DNA of 14,604 nucleotides, taken from assembly GCA_910576815.1 (NCBI GenBank), contig CAJTKA010000056.1, positions 1-14,604 on the forward strand. The letters run 5' to 3'. The notes beneath the pieces are model-generated. The model saw only the letters and a program-made list of their open reading frames with translations. It ran no database searches and had not been told where the DNA came from. Position numbers and translations under genes: made by a program. This DNA comes from an uncultured Lachnospiraceae bacterium. GTDB lineage: Bacteria > Bacillota > Clostridia > Lachnospirales > Lachnospiraceae. This document shows, piece after piece, positions 1-7,277 of this stretch. Each line of letters opens with the position of its first letter. Position 1 is the first letter of the stretch.

Positions 1-35
1 TTGTGACAAAAAGAATCCCATATTTATGCGGGTTC

Positions 36-71
36 TGGCGTTTCGCAAACGCCAACTATGCTTACTCATAG
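36..71 (+). promoter_or_regulatory. Two tandem inverted repeats ahead of the polymerase gene
   Basis: The first repeat has 8-base arms TGGCGTTT and AAACGCCA around CGC (36-54). The second has 5-base arms CTATG and CATAG around six bases (56-71) and ends at the ribosome site GAAAGGAG (71-78). Neither is followed by a T run, so they do not look like an intrinsic terminator. They could be a regulator site or mRNA hairpins. No LexA-type GAAC-N4-GTTC box is present, although this gene family is often damage-induced. Confidence 0.4.
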
Positions 72-86
72 AAAGGAGACGCCGCC

Positions 87-1349
87 ATGAACCGCACCTA
101 TCTCTGCATCGATTTAAAATCTTTCTACGCCTCGGTAGAATGCGTGGAGCGGGGCTTAGATCCCATGACCACGAATCTGGTGGTAGCTGATCCCTCGCGC
201 ACGGAAAAGACCATCTGTCTGGCGATCACGCCCGCCATGAAAGCACTGGGGATCAAAAACCGCTGCCGCGTTTTCGAGATCCCAAGATCCGTAGACTATA
301 TCATGGCGCCGCCCCGTATGCAGAAATATATGGATATCTCCGCAGATATCTATGCCATCTACTTGAAATATATTTCCAAAGAGGACATCCACGTCTACTC
401 CATTGATGAGGCTTTTATGGATGTGACGGACTATCTTGCGCTTTATCGACTCTCCGCCAGACAACTCGGCTTTGCGATCATGCAGGATATCCACAAACAA
501 ACTGGCATCCGCGCCACCTGCGGCATCGGCTCCAACCTGTATCTGGCAAAAGTCGCCCTTGATATCACTGCCAAACACGCCGAAGACTTTATTGGCGAAC
601 TCACGGAGGAAAGTTATCAAAAAACCCTCTGGACACACAAACCGCTTACGGATTTCTGGCGTGTGGGTGCAGGCATTGCCAGGCGGCTGGAACCTTTCGG
701 CATCCGCACCATGGGGGATATCGCCGCCGCAGATGAAAATCTGCTGTATCAGCTGTTCGGGGTAGACGCGGAGCTTTTGATCGACCACGCCCTTGGCAGA
801 GAACCTGTCACCATGGCAGATATCAAAGCCTACCGCCCCCACACCAACTGCCTCACCAGCGGTCAGGTTTTAGGCTGCGACTATCCTTTTGACAAAGGGC
901 TTCTCATCGTCAAGGAGATGATGGATCTTATGTGTCTGGATCTGGTGGAAAAGAATCTGGTCACCCGTTCCGTCACCCTGCACGTTGGTTATTCCAACTA
1001 CCTGAAAGCTCCTTCCGCCCACGGCACGGCCGATCTTGAGACAGACACCAATTCAGATCTCATCCTGATTCCTGCGGTGTCCACCCTCTATGAAAGGATC
1101 GTCAACCCCGAATGGCCGATCCACCGCATCAACATCACCTGCAACCACGTGATACCCGAAGAATATCATCAGTACAACTTTTTCGTGGACGCCGCAGAAC
1201 TGGAAAAAAACCGCAAGGTGCAGCAGGCCGTGATCAGCATCAAGAATAAATTCGGCAAGGACGCCATCTTAAAAGGCATGAATCTGGAGGATGGCGCAAC
1301 CACCAGAGAACGCAATCACCAAATCGGAGGTCATAAAAGTGGCGAATAA
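87..1349 (+). CDS. Y-family DNA polymerase (DinB/UmuC/UvrX type)
   Basis: This is a low-fidelity translesion DNA polymerase that copies past damaged bases during DNA repair in the cytoplasm. The 420-residue protein has the usual Y-family layout. The N-terminal palm carries the first metal ligand D9 in CIDLKSFYASVE, and the catalytic pair D107-E108 sits in YSIDEAFMD. A helix-hairpin-helix-like thumb region follows at about 185-235, and the little-finger region runs from about 250 to 400. The tail ATTRERNHQIGGHKSGE resembles the UvrX/YqjW-like branch of Gram-positive bacteria more than classical DinB (from memory of the family). The ATG at 87 has GAAAGGAG eight bases upstream. The 3' end overlaps the YolD-like gene by 11 bases, a pairing common in Firmicutes, so the two are very likely co-transcribed. 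All key catalytic residues are present. Confidence 0.93.
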   Translation: MNRTYLCIDLKSFYASVECVERGLDPMTTNLVVADPSRTEKTICLAITPAMKALGIKNRCRVFEIPRSVDYIMAPPRMQKYMDISADIYAIYLKYISKEDIHVYSIDEAFMDVTDYLALYRLSARQLGFAIMQDIHKQTGIRATCGIGSNLYLAKVALDITAKHAEDFIGELTEESYQKTLWTHKPLTDFWRVGAGIARRLEPFGIRTMGDIAAADENLLYQLFGVDAELLIDHALGREPVTMADIKAYRPHTNCLTSGQVLGCDYPFDKGLLIVKEMMDLMCLDLVEKNLVTRSVTLHVGYSNYLKAPSAHGTADLETDTNSDLILIPAVSTLYERIVNPEWPIHRINITCNHVIPEEYHQYNFFVDAAELEKNRKVQQAVISIKNKFGKDAILKGMNLEDGATTRERNHQIGGHKSGE

Positions 1350-1677
1350 ACCAAAACACAAAATGCCCATTGAAGAAAGAGCCAAACAGTTCATGCCCTT
1401 TGCGGCGCTGCGGGGACTGCCCGACGCGCTGGCCGTTAAAGAAAAAGTCCTGGTGCCGAAGATCGAGCTTTCTCCTGAGATGGAAGAAGAACTGGACCGG
1501 CAGATGCACCTGCTGAAAAAGGGAGAAATGGCAATGGTGGTTTATTTTGATAAAGGGGAATATATCAAAATAACCGGTCTGGTCGCCCGTATCGACGTTA
1601 CCAGCCGGTTATTGCAGATCGTAAATACAAAGATTCCGTTTGCGGATATTTTGCAGGTGGGGAGGGAGGATTGTTGA
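1339..1677 (+). CDS. YolD-like family protein
   Basis: This small 112-residue cytoplasmic protein belongs to the YolD-like family. The family is often encoded right after UvrX/YqjW-type polymerases and has been proposed to play the UmuD-like accessory role in translesion synthesis; that role is a family-level proposal. The diagnostic segment is RAKQFMPFAALRGL near the N-terminus. It is followed by a charged helix and a beta-rich half containing GEYIKITGLVARID. I chose GTG at 1339 because GGAGG at 1326-1330 lies eight bases before it; the longer frame from 1291 has no comparable site. Its ribosome site and first codons lie inside the end of the polymerase gene, so translational coupling is likely. 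It ends 26 bases from the converging M56 gene with no obvious terminator between them. Confidence 0.85.
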   Translation: MANKPKHKMPIEERAKQFMPFAALRGLPDALAVKEKVLVPKIELSPEMEEELDRQMHLLKKGEMAMVVYFDKGEYIKITGLVARIDVTSRLLQIVNTKIPFADILQVGREDC

Positions 1678-1703
1678 TTTGGCAGTAAACCCTGTTGTCT
1701 CCC

Positions 1704-3860
1704 TCACTTCTCCTGCAGTAAGTCCGCTCGGATATAGCACTCCTCCACAGAAGGCTCCGGCGGCTCCGGCAGCGACTCTTGATCCAGCAGATACCACAGC
1801 CGTCCATCGCTTCCTTCCTTCTTTTCAAGAACCGTGACGACCTCTCCTTCTCCCGACAGTCCGATTACCTGAAACGCCTCTCCTGCGCCCTCTCTGATCC
1901 TGCACACAGGCAAACTCACAACCATTTCCCGCGGAAAGTCCTCGTTCTCCTGTTCATCCGCCTCTGTCACGCCGACGCCTGTTTCTGCTGCTTCTTCATC
2001 TGCCTCCGCTTCACTGTCCTCCTCTTCATCCTCATACCTATCCTCAAGCAGCTCCTTTACTTCCGCCTCTGTCATATAGGCAACACCCGTGATCTGTCCG
2101 TCCTGCGCGCGGATGATCTTAATATTGACCGTGCCTGCTGGATTCATGTTCAGCGTATAAAAAGATCGATTCGGCATATGGATATCCAAAAAGATATTAA
2201 CAAGCTGTCCCTCGTAATAATAATTTTTCCCGTTTTGGATAACACCTACTTCCCTGTACTGCGCAAGCTGTTCTTCCTCCTTTGCTTTCTCCAAAGCATC
2301 CTGCTCGTCATCCCGCCCCAGCTCATCATAGAGCATCGACTGGAAATTCCATTTTTCATCCGCCAGCGCCCGCTCCAGCCATTTTTCCAGCGTCTTCTCG
2401 TCCATCTGATCCGCCAGAACGGAGAAAAAGGCAATATCGTCCTCCTCATAGAACTTCTCCGCAAAAGACGGTATCAGAGGACTGTCCGCATCAAGCTGCC
2501 ACACACTGACCGAAAAGAAATCGATCTCCCCGTCCACATAGATCCTGTCAAGCCACGCTTCCTGCTCTTTCTCATCCAGTTTCCCAAATGCGGCGTAAAA
2601 CATAGGGAGACTGCGCCCGCTGTAATACTTTTCTAAATCCTCTACTTCAGCTATCGCCTTGTCAGCATCCGTTTCCGCCACTTCCGCTTTTCCCGACTGC
2701 ACTTTAACTCCGTCCTTGTCTGCCGCTACAGTTGGGAATACCCCGATAAAGACTGCCCCCAGAATGATACCCACGGTCAATCCCGCCGTTATGATTGCCG
2801 CCATCTTTGTTTTCTTTCCACCGTTCATGATCGCTCCCAACCTCTCTTTCAAAAGTTCCTTATTAGCGCTCATGGTAACGGCAGCCAAAGGCTCCCTGTA
2901 CGCGCCGACTGCCACCATCGCGCCCAGTAACGTTTCCCCGTAAGCCTTTGCCCTGCCGTAACCCGTCCTTCGTATCACCGCCTCGTCGCAGGCAAACTCA
3001 CAGGCTAACTCGATTTCCCGTCTCATCACATACACGAACGGATTAAACCAGTGCAGACAGACCGCCAGCTGTACCAGCCATTTATAGATGATATCTCTGC
3101 GCTTATAATGCGTCAATTCGTGCATGACGATATACTGAAATGCTTCTTCCGAAACATCCGCACGCGGCAATACGATGCAGGGATGGAAATACCCCACCAG
3201 CATCGGCGACGCCACAAGCGGATTTACCCGCAGTTCTATGGGTCTGCCAATTCCCATCTCCTGCGCCGTCACTGCAAGCCCATCTAAAAGTGCGGTGTCG
3301 TTTACCGGCTCCGCTCCGATCGTCACATACCTGATATAACTCTGATATACGGTCATCTTTCTGATCAGGATCGCAAATGCTGCCGCCAGCCAAATGATCC
3401 CGAGATATTTCCAGGCAGTGCCAGCCACTTTCCTGACAGTCGATTCATTCCCAAGAAAAACACTGCCCTTCCAATGTATTTCCTGATCGTTCAGACTGCT
3501 CTCTGACTCCTGCAAATCAGGAACTGCCGCGCTTTCATTTCCATAAAAGATTCCGTTTTCCTCTGAACGTTGATCCAGACTTTGCTCAGAACTCTGCCCA
3601 CTCAGGCTCTCTCCCGGCGTCCTCTCCGTTATCTGTATCATCGCGCGCTGCGCTGCCTGCTCCGCCCGCGCCATCAGGCTTGCCTCCGGCCCAAAAGGAA
3701 GGAACAGCCGCAGCAGCACGACCAGCCAGATATAATACTGCCACTGTCTGCTAAGTTTCTTTTTCCAGAGCCGCCCGCCAAAAAGCAATACCAATATCAA
3801 GAGCGTCCCCGACAGGGACATGGACAAAACCGTCTGAAAAATCGGGTTGATCATTCTCAA
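1704..3860 (-). CDS. M56 family (BlaR1/MecR1-like) membrane metalloprotease sensor
   Basis: This 718-residue membrane protein should sense an outside signal and trigger removal of the BlaI-type repressor encoded just upstream. Hydrophobic segments lie at about 10-30, 42-55, 150-167 and 262-280, with another at 352-375. The zinc-protease motif HELTH is at residues 247-251, and the further acidic ligand region ELACEFACDEA follows at about 284-294. The outer part (380-718) has three similar helical units around FFSV/FQSM at about 440-515, an acidic linker at 605-642, and an SH3b-like domain at 647-716. There is no penicillin-binding domain, so this is not a classical beta-lactam sensor. The start is TTG at 3860, with GGGAGGGG upstream and a TTGA overlap with the repressor stop; ATG at 3854 is the alternative. 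No beta-lactamase gene lies nearby. Confidence 0.88.
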   Translation of the reverse strand: MRMINPIFQTVLSMSLSGTLLILVLLFGGRLWKKKLSRQWQYYIWLVVLLRLFLPFGPEASLMARAEQAAQRAMIQITERTPGESLSGQSSEQSLDQRSEENGIFYGNESAAVPDLQESESSLNDQEIHWKGSVFLGNESTVRKVAGTAWKYLGIIWLAAAFAILIRKMTVYQSYIRYVTIGAEPVNDTALLDGLAVTAQEMGIGRPIELRVNPLVASPMLVGYFHPCIVLPRADVSEEAFQYIVMHELTHYKRRDIIYKWLVQLAVCLHWFNPFVYVMRREIELACEFACDEAVIRRTGYGRAKAYGETLLGAMVAVGAYREPLAAVTMSANKELLKERLGAIMNGGKKTKMAAIITAGLTVGIILGAVFIGVFPTVAADKDGVKVQSGKAEVAETDADKAIAEVEDLEKYYSGRSLPMFYAAFGKLDEKEQEAWLDRIYVDGEIDFFSVSVWQLDADSPLIPSFAEKFYEEDDIAFFSVLADQMDEKTLEKWLERALADEKWNFQSMLYDELGRDDEQDALEKAKEEEQLAQYREVGVIQNGKNYYYEGQLVNIFLDIHMPNRSFYTLNMNPAGTVNIKIIRAQDGQITGVAYMTEAEVKELLEDRYEDEEEDSEAEADEEAAETGVGVTEADEQENEDFPREMVVSLPVCRIREGAGEAFQVIGLSGEGEVVTVLEKKEGSDGRLWYLLDQESLPEPPEPSVEECYIRADLLQEK

Positions 3861-4237
3861 TCTTTTCCCCTCCCTTCCAAAAGCGCCTTCAACTCCTCAT
3901 ACTCCTCCTCGGTGAGAAGGTCTCCCGCGATCAGATTCGTAACCAGCCCCTTGACATTTCCCTCATAAACCTTGTCAATAAAATGTCGGGTCTGGCCGGT
4001 CTGATATGCCGCCTCCGAAATAAGCGGTACATATTCATTGCGCCGCCCGACCTTCGTCGCGCTAAGATACCCTTTGCCGACAAGTCGGGATAGGAGGACG
4101 ATGAGTGTATTTTTCTGGCAGGGTTTTCCCTGCGCCGCCAGTTCTTCCATGAGATAGGAAAAGAGGGTCGTATCCTCCGGATTTTCCCAAATAATCTTCA
4201 TAATTTCCAATTCCGCGTCGGACAGTTTTTGCAGCAT
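3857..4237 (-). CDS. BlaI/MecI/CopY family transcriptional repressor
   Basis: This winged-helix repressor of about 126 residues is the partner of the M56 protease. In this family a dimer binds a palindromic operator and is inactivated by cleavage once the protease is activated. The N-terminal segment LSDAELEIMKIIWE is the family hallmark. The recognition part LIVLLSRLVGKGYLSATKVGRRNEYVPL follows, and the C-terminal half is a helical dimer region with GDLLTEEEYEELKALL near the end. I prefer ATG at 4237, because GGAGG at 4248-4252 is ten bases away. GTG at 4243 would add two residues but sits only four bases from that site. The gene overlaps the protease gene by four bases. The palindrome in its own promoter suggests autoregulation. 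Confidence 0.92.
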   Translation of the reverse strand: MLQKLSDAELEIMKIIWENPEDTTLFSYLMEELAAQGKPCQKNTLIVLLSRLVGKGYLSATKVGRRNEYVPLISEAAYQTGQTRHFIDKVYEGNVKGLVTNLIAGDLLTEEEYEELKALLEGRGKD

Positions 4238-4268
4238 ACGCACCTTCCCTCCCTATGTATATCAACTC

Positions 4269-4308
4269 GTTATACATATAATATAACAGTGTGTTATACT
4301 AATGTCAA
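4269..4308 (-). promoter_or_regulatory. blaI-M56 promoter with embedded operator palindrome
   Basis: On the minus strand a -35 TTGACA (4308-4303), a 17-base spacer and a -10 TATATT (4285-4280) form a near-consensus promoter. A perfect inverted repeat, TATAACA-GTG-TGTTATA (4282-4298), fills most of the spacer and overlaps the -10. A further GTTATA half-site (4269-4274) pairs with TATAAC (4282-4287) at seven-base spacing, giving three half-sites. This layout fits repression by the BlaI-type protein encoded immediately downstream; binding itself is inferred. Confidence 0.75.
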
Positions 4309-4373
4309 GCCATTCTTTTCATTTTTGATACCGGAATTGCATTGTATACCTAAAAGGTACATCCATTTCCGCA

Positions 4374-4402
4374 ATGACACCCGACGGGGAATGTGCTATC
4401 AT
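4374..4402 (+). promoter_or_regulatory. Promoter of the HAD phosphatase gene
   Basis: A -35 ATGACA (4374-4379), a 17-base spacer and a -10 TATCAT (4397-4402) with an extended TG two bases ahead form a good vegetative promoter. The predicted transcript starts near 4409. This argues against any protein start inside this region and supports the ATG at 4473. Confidence 0.6.
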
Positions 4403-4472
4403 AGATTTCACCATAGATTACAACTTCTGCGGCTATGATCTTAGAAAATTTGATTTTGGAAAGGAACACATC

Positions 4473-5249
4473 ATGAAAAGCCCTAAGATATTACTTTTTG
4501 ATTTGGATGGCACCTTATTAAGAGATGACAAAACCTTATCGGAATATACCTTGCAGACATTATCCAAGTGCAGAAAACACGGATATCTGATTGGCATCTC
4601 AACATCAAGAGGCGAACAAAATTGTTTAGTCTTTTTAAAAGAAATGAAACCGGACATTCTGATTTCCAGCGGCGGGGCCCTGGTTAGACGCAACGACAAG
4701 ATAATCTGCTCCTCTGCTTTTTCCGTAAGAGAAACAAACAGCTTTATTGCATCCGCAAGAGAGCTATGCGGCACGGATTGTGAAATCACGGTTGACACCT
4801 TAGATGCGCATTATTGGAATTATAAAACCGATCCAAAGGAGCAGGACAAAAGCTGGGGCGACAGTATCTATACAGATTTTAAGGACTTTCCGTACGAGGC
4901 TCTAAAAATATGCATGGAGATACCCGATCCTCATTTGGCTCAGAAGTTGTGCGAACATTTTTCAGACCTTGACAGCCGGCGATTTTCAGATGGCGATTGG
5001 TATCAATTCACCAAAAGCGGCATTACAAAAGAAAAGGCAATCTTGGCAATATGTGATGCGTGCCATGTTGATGCCGCCAATATCATAGCCTTTGGAGACG
5101 ATTTTGCCGATATCGGTATGTTAAAAATGTGCGGCGTTGGTGTCGCAATGGGTAATGCCATAAAAGAAGTCAAGGACATTGCAGATGTTATCACCCTTTC
5201 CAACGAGGAGGACGGCGTGGCCGCTTACTTAGAAAAATGGTTATGCTAA
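4473..5249 (+). CDS. Cof-type HAD-IIB family hydrolase
   Basis: This 258-residue cytoplasmic protein belongs to the haloacid dehalogenase superfamily, probably as a phosphatase acting on sugar phosphates or similar small metabolites; the substrate cannot be told from sequence. Motif I is FDLDGTLL with nucleophile D10 and acid/base D12. Motif II is ISTSRG around residues 42-47, motif III is the lysine in GITKEKA (about 186), and motif IV is FGDDFADIGML (207-217). The cap lies between motifs II and III, as in the Cof (C2 cap) group. I chose ATG at 4473 because GGAAAGGA lies seven bases upstream and the longer frame from 4374 would begin inside the promoter. It is apparently a single-gene unit; the following merR has its own promoter. 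Confidence 0.9.
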   Translation: MKSPKILLFDLDGTLLRDDKTLSEYTLQTLSKCRKHGYLIGISTSRGEQNCLVFLKEMKPDILISSGGALVRRNDKIICSSAFSVRETNSFIASARELCGTDCEITVDTLDAHYWNYKTDPKEQDKSWGDSIYTDFKDFPYEALKICMEIPDPHLAQKLCEHFSDLDSRRFSDGDWYQFTKSGITKEKAILAICDACHVDAANIIAFGDDFADIGMLKMCGVGVAMGNAIKEVKDIADVITLSNEEDGVAAYLEKWLC

Positions 5250-5267
5250 AAATCTTTCAATAAAGTA

Positions 5268-5298
5268 TTGACTCTTACGTAACGTCACGGTTTAGGCT
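5268..5298 (+). promoter_or_regulatory. MerR-type promoter with 19-base spacer
   Basis: A -35 TTGACT (5268-5273) and a weak -10 TAGGCT (5293-5298) are separated by 19 bases. This overlong spacer is typical of promoters that MerR-family proteins untwist to activate. The spacer contains the dyad ACGT-A-ACGT (5277-5285), flanked by TT and CA. It lies just before the merR gene, so autoregulation is likely. The transcript would begin near 5305, right at the first of two GAAAGGAGGAA copies (5305-5315 and 5333-5343). Confidence 0.65.
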
Positions 5299-5345
5299 GG
5301 AATCGAAAGGAGGAAAACCGCAAAAAGCTTTGGAAAGGAGGAACG

Positions 5346-6185
5346 ATGAAAACCATAAAAGAAGTATCAGAGCTGACTGGCTTAAGCATCCGGACACTGC
5401 GCTATTATGACGAAATCGGTTTATTAAAACCGTCAGCATTCACGGAAGGCGGTTATCGGCTCTACGACGACAAAGCGCTGGAAAAACTGCAGGAAATCCT
5501 GTTCTTGAAGGAATTGGAGCTTCCACTTACGACCATTAAGGAAATCATGGATGACCCGGGTTACGACAAAGAACAGGCTTTATCTGCACAAAAATCTTTA
5601 TTGGAACGCAAACGGAACCGGCTAAACGGGATCATTGAACTGATCACAGACGTTATGAAAGGAGTCAACACCATGAGTTTTGGAGCATTTAGCAACGATG
5701 AAGTGAGGCAGATCGTAGACCATACTTTGGCATGTATGTCAAAGGAAAGTCAGGAGGAACAGGTAAAGAAGTTCGGGAGTATGGAACAGTACAAAGCGCA
5801 TTTGGCATCGGGCTTTTCCAATGAACAAGCTGTCGCAGATTTATTAAAGTGGTACGGCAGTAAGGATAAGGCAATGGAAGCCGTCATGCAGGCAACCGGG
5901 AATCCGGAAGATATCAAACAGGAGCAGGACGAAAATATCAAAATCTATCAGCAGTTTATGACCGCAAAAAAAGCCGGCGATACGGATATGGCACAGTCCG
6001 CCGTCAAACTGCTTGCCGAGAATTATAAGTCCATGTTTGCGCTTGATAATGCCAGAAATATCCTGCTCGATCTGGCAAAAGAATATCTGCTAAGCGGCAA
6101 ACTGGCGGAGGCAACTGACAGCCAATTTGGGGAAGGGTGTTCTGAATATGTCGCTCAGGCTATTATGCAGTATTATGGAGTGTAA
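5346..6185 (+). CDS. MerR family regulator with C-terminal TipAS-like domain
   Basis: This 279-residue cytoplasmic transcription regulator has an N-terminal MerR winged helix (residues 1-70) with SIRTLRYYDEIGLLKPS and GYRLYDD, then a dimerisation helix to about 107. The C-terminal all-helical part (about 112-279, with QYKAHLASGF and WYGSKDKAMEAV) resembles the TipAS antibiotic-binding domain. In Streptomyces TipA, thiopeptide antibiotics bind this domain and induce the gene. Which ligand this protein binds cannot be read from sequence. ATG at 5346 follows AAAGGAGG (5334-5341). A second ribosome site and ATG lie at the domain boundary. No drug exporter or resistance gene is adjacent, so it may act on itself or on distant genes. 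A terminator follows. Confidence 0.9.
   Translation: MKTIKEVSELTGLSIRTLRYYDEIGLLKPSAFTEGGYRLYDDKALEKLQEILFLKELELPLTTIKEIMDDPGYDKEQALSAQKSLLERKRNRLNGIIELITDVMKGVNTMSFGAFSNDEVRQIVDHTLACMSKESQEEQVKKFGSMEQYKAHLASGFSNEQAVADLLKWYGSKDKAMEAVMQATGNPEDIKQEQDENIKIYQQFMTAKKAGDTDMAQSAVKLLAENYKSMFALDNARNILLDLAKEYLLSGKLAEATDSQFGEGCSEYVAQAIMQYYGV
5658..5675 (+). promoter_or_regulatory. Internal ribosome site and start for a stand-alone TipAS-like domain
   Basis: Inside merR, AAAGGAG (5658-5664) is followed after eight bases by an in-frame ATG (5673-5675). Translation from here would give a 170-residue protein made almost exactly of the C-terminal ligand-binding domain (from M110). In Streptomyces lividans, tipA is known to yield both TipAL and a separate TipAS from an internal start, so the same arrangement is plausible here. 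The encoded residues MKGVNTM could also produce the match by chance. Confidence 0.5.
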
Positions 6186-6217
6186 TGGCATGGGCTAAAA
6201 TGCAGCAAAAATAACAT

Positions 6218-6264
6218 AACAGGCAGCGGAATCCGTACATTTTACGGAACCTGCCGCCTGTTTT
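6218..6264. terminator. Bidirectional intrinsic terminator
   Basis: Nested inverted repeats lie between the converging merR gene and the exported-protein gene. The outer arms are AACAGGC (6218-6224) and GCCTGTT (6256-6262), the inner arms are TCCGTA (6232-6237) and TACGGA (6243-6248), and GGCAG/CTGCC offers an alternative middle pairing. TTTT follows on the plus strand, and a T-rich stretch follows on the minus strand (complement of 6206-6217). It probably ends both transcripts. Confidence 0.7.
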
Positions 6265-6278
6265 AAGGGAACCTTTTA

Positions 6279-7157
6279 TTATTTTATCATGCTCGTTGTC
6301 CACGTGACTGTATTGCTCTCAATATCCTGTGCCTCAACCGACTCCACTTCCCCGACCGCACTCTCAAACGCGGACTCTGTAATTTTCCGTGAAGTATCCG
6401 ATATAAACCCTAAAAAGGTCTGATCATACCGCGAAAAATCCAGATTGAAAATCTTTCCGTTTTCTCCGATGACATCCATGGCAATCGTCGGATCGTTTCC
6501 GCCATAACCCTGACAATTGTACTCTACCCTGTCAATGGGACAGTCCAGCAGATTACATTCCTCCGCCTTCTTTTTGGCAAGTTCCGCATAGACACTGTAA
6601 TCCTTTTCCAAAGCCGCATCATATGCAAGTGATACATTTACATCCAGCTGTCTACTATAGCTGATCGTAAAAAGCTCTCCCGTGACGGCATCCATCAAGT
6701 AGTACCATCTTGTACTTTCGGGCGTCTGCTCCTTTTCAAACAGAACATCACCAGACCAGAAAGCACGGGGAAAAGTCTCCGTTCCCGAGCAATAACTCAT
6801 GTACACATAGGCGCCATCCAAATCCAAGCCGAAGATATCCTTCAAATATTGCGCTCCTGTTTCGGCAGCCTCCTCCATAGTCAGATCCGTATCCGTAGGC
6901 ATTTCAACATTCAGATCATCCAGGCACAGCGTATAATTTACTTTTTCTTTAGCGGTTTCTTTTTCCTCCCCGCCTTCTGCGGTCTTTGGCAATGCCGAAT
7001 CCGTGCTGTCTGCAACCTGATAGGTGGTCGGAACTTTCTCCACCTTCCCGTCGTTCGACGCCAGAGTTGTCTCTGATACTGAATAAAAGAAAATCGTACC
7101 TGCTCCAATGATGGCAATTGCTGCCAATATTACTTTTAAAATGTTCTTCTGTTTCAT
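6279..7157 (-). CDS. Membrane-anchored extracytoplasmic protein with two similar modules
   Basis: I do not recognise this 292-residue protein as a named family; the modules loosely recall PepSY/YcdB-like folds. It has a short basic start, one hydrophobic segment (7-26) that anchors it or acts as a signal peptide, and a low-complexity Lys/Glu/Thr linker (about 35-72). Two helix-plus-strands modules follow. The first (about 92-170) ends GELFTISYSR and the second (about 178-245) ends GKIFNLDFSR, a clear internal echo. No lipobox cysteine is seen, and the five cysteines all lie outside the membrane. ATG at 7157 has AAAGGAG upstream; the longer frame to 7226 would start inside the promoter. It lies 120 bases downstream of the histidine kinase, and its own response-regulator-like box suggests it is a target of that system, perhaps a sensor accessory or feedback protein. 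Confidence 0.7.
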   Translation of the reverse strand: MKQKNILKVILAAIAIIGAGTIFFYSVSETTLASNDGKVEKVPTTYQVADSTDSALPKTAEGGEEKETAKEKVNYTLCLDDLNVEMPTDTDLTMEEAAETGAQYLKDIFGLDLDGAYVYMSYCSGTETFPRAFWSGDVLFEKEQTPESTRWYYLMDAVTGELFTISYSRQLDVNVSLAYDAALEKDYSVYAELAKKKAEECNLLDCPIDRVEYNCQGYGGNDPTIAMDVIGENGKIFNLDFSRYDQTFLGFISDTSRKITESAFESAVGEVESVEAQDIESNTVTWTTSMIK

Positions 7158-7226
7158 CGTAAAACTCCTTTCTGTTCGCTTTGCGTTTGTTTTGATAAGT
7201 ACATGATAAAACACTTCTGTATCCAA

Positions 7227-7260
7227 AAAATATCAGAGTTGTTATGGACTTGTAAAATGA
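7227..7260 (-). promoter_or_regulatory. Response-regulator box and promoter of the exported-protein gene
   Basis: On the minus strand TTTACA (7256-7251) and ATAACA (7245-7240) form a direct repeat with 11-base period. This is the spacing used by OmpR/PhoB-type regulators, and the TTTACA unit resembles PhoP boxes. Seven bases on is an extended -10, TGA-TATTTT (7235-7227). The element shares 17 of 21 positions with the one ahead of the response regulator gene, including an 11-base identity TCATTTTACAA. Confidence 0.6.
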
Positions 7261-7277
7261 TTTATGTTCCCATATTT

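Noticed and set aside
36..54. Inverted repeat as a LexA/SOS box or terminator
   Set aside because: It lacks the GAAC/GTTC half-sites of Gram-positive LexA boxes and has no T run for a terminator.
156..842. Long minus-strand open frame inside the polymerase gene
   Set aside because: It is antisense to a clearly conserved Y-family polymerase, has no plausible ribosome site, and its product resembles no family.
1779..2636. Long plus-strand open frame opposite the M56 gene
   Set aside because: It mirrors the codon structure of the M56 gene on the other strand. The product is low-complexity Leu/Arg/His-rich and has no recognisable motif.
1704..4237. Calling the BlaI/M56 pair a beta-lactam resistance locus
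   Set aside because: No penicillin-binding sensor domain and no beta-lactamase or PBP2a gene is present, so only the regulatory family is supported.
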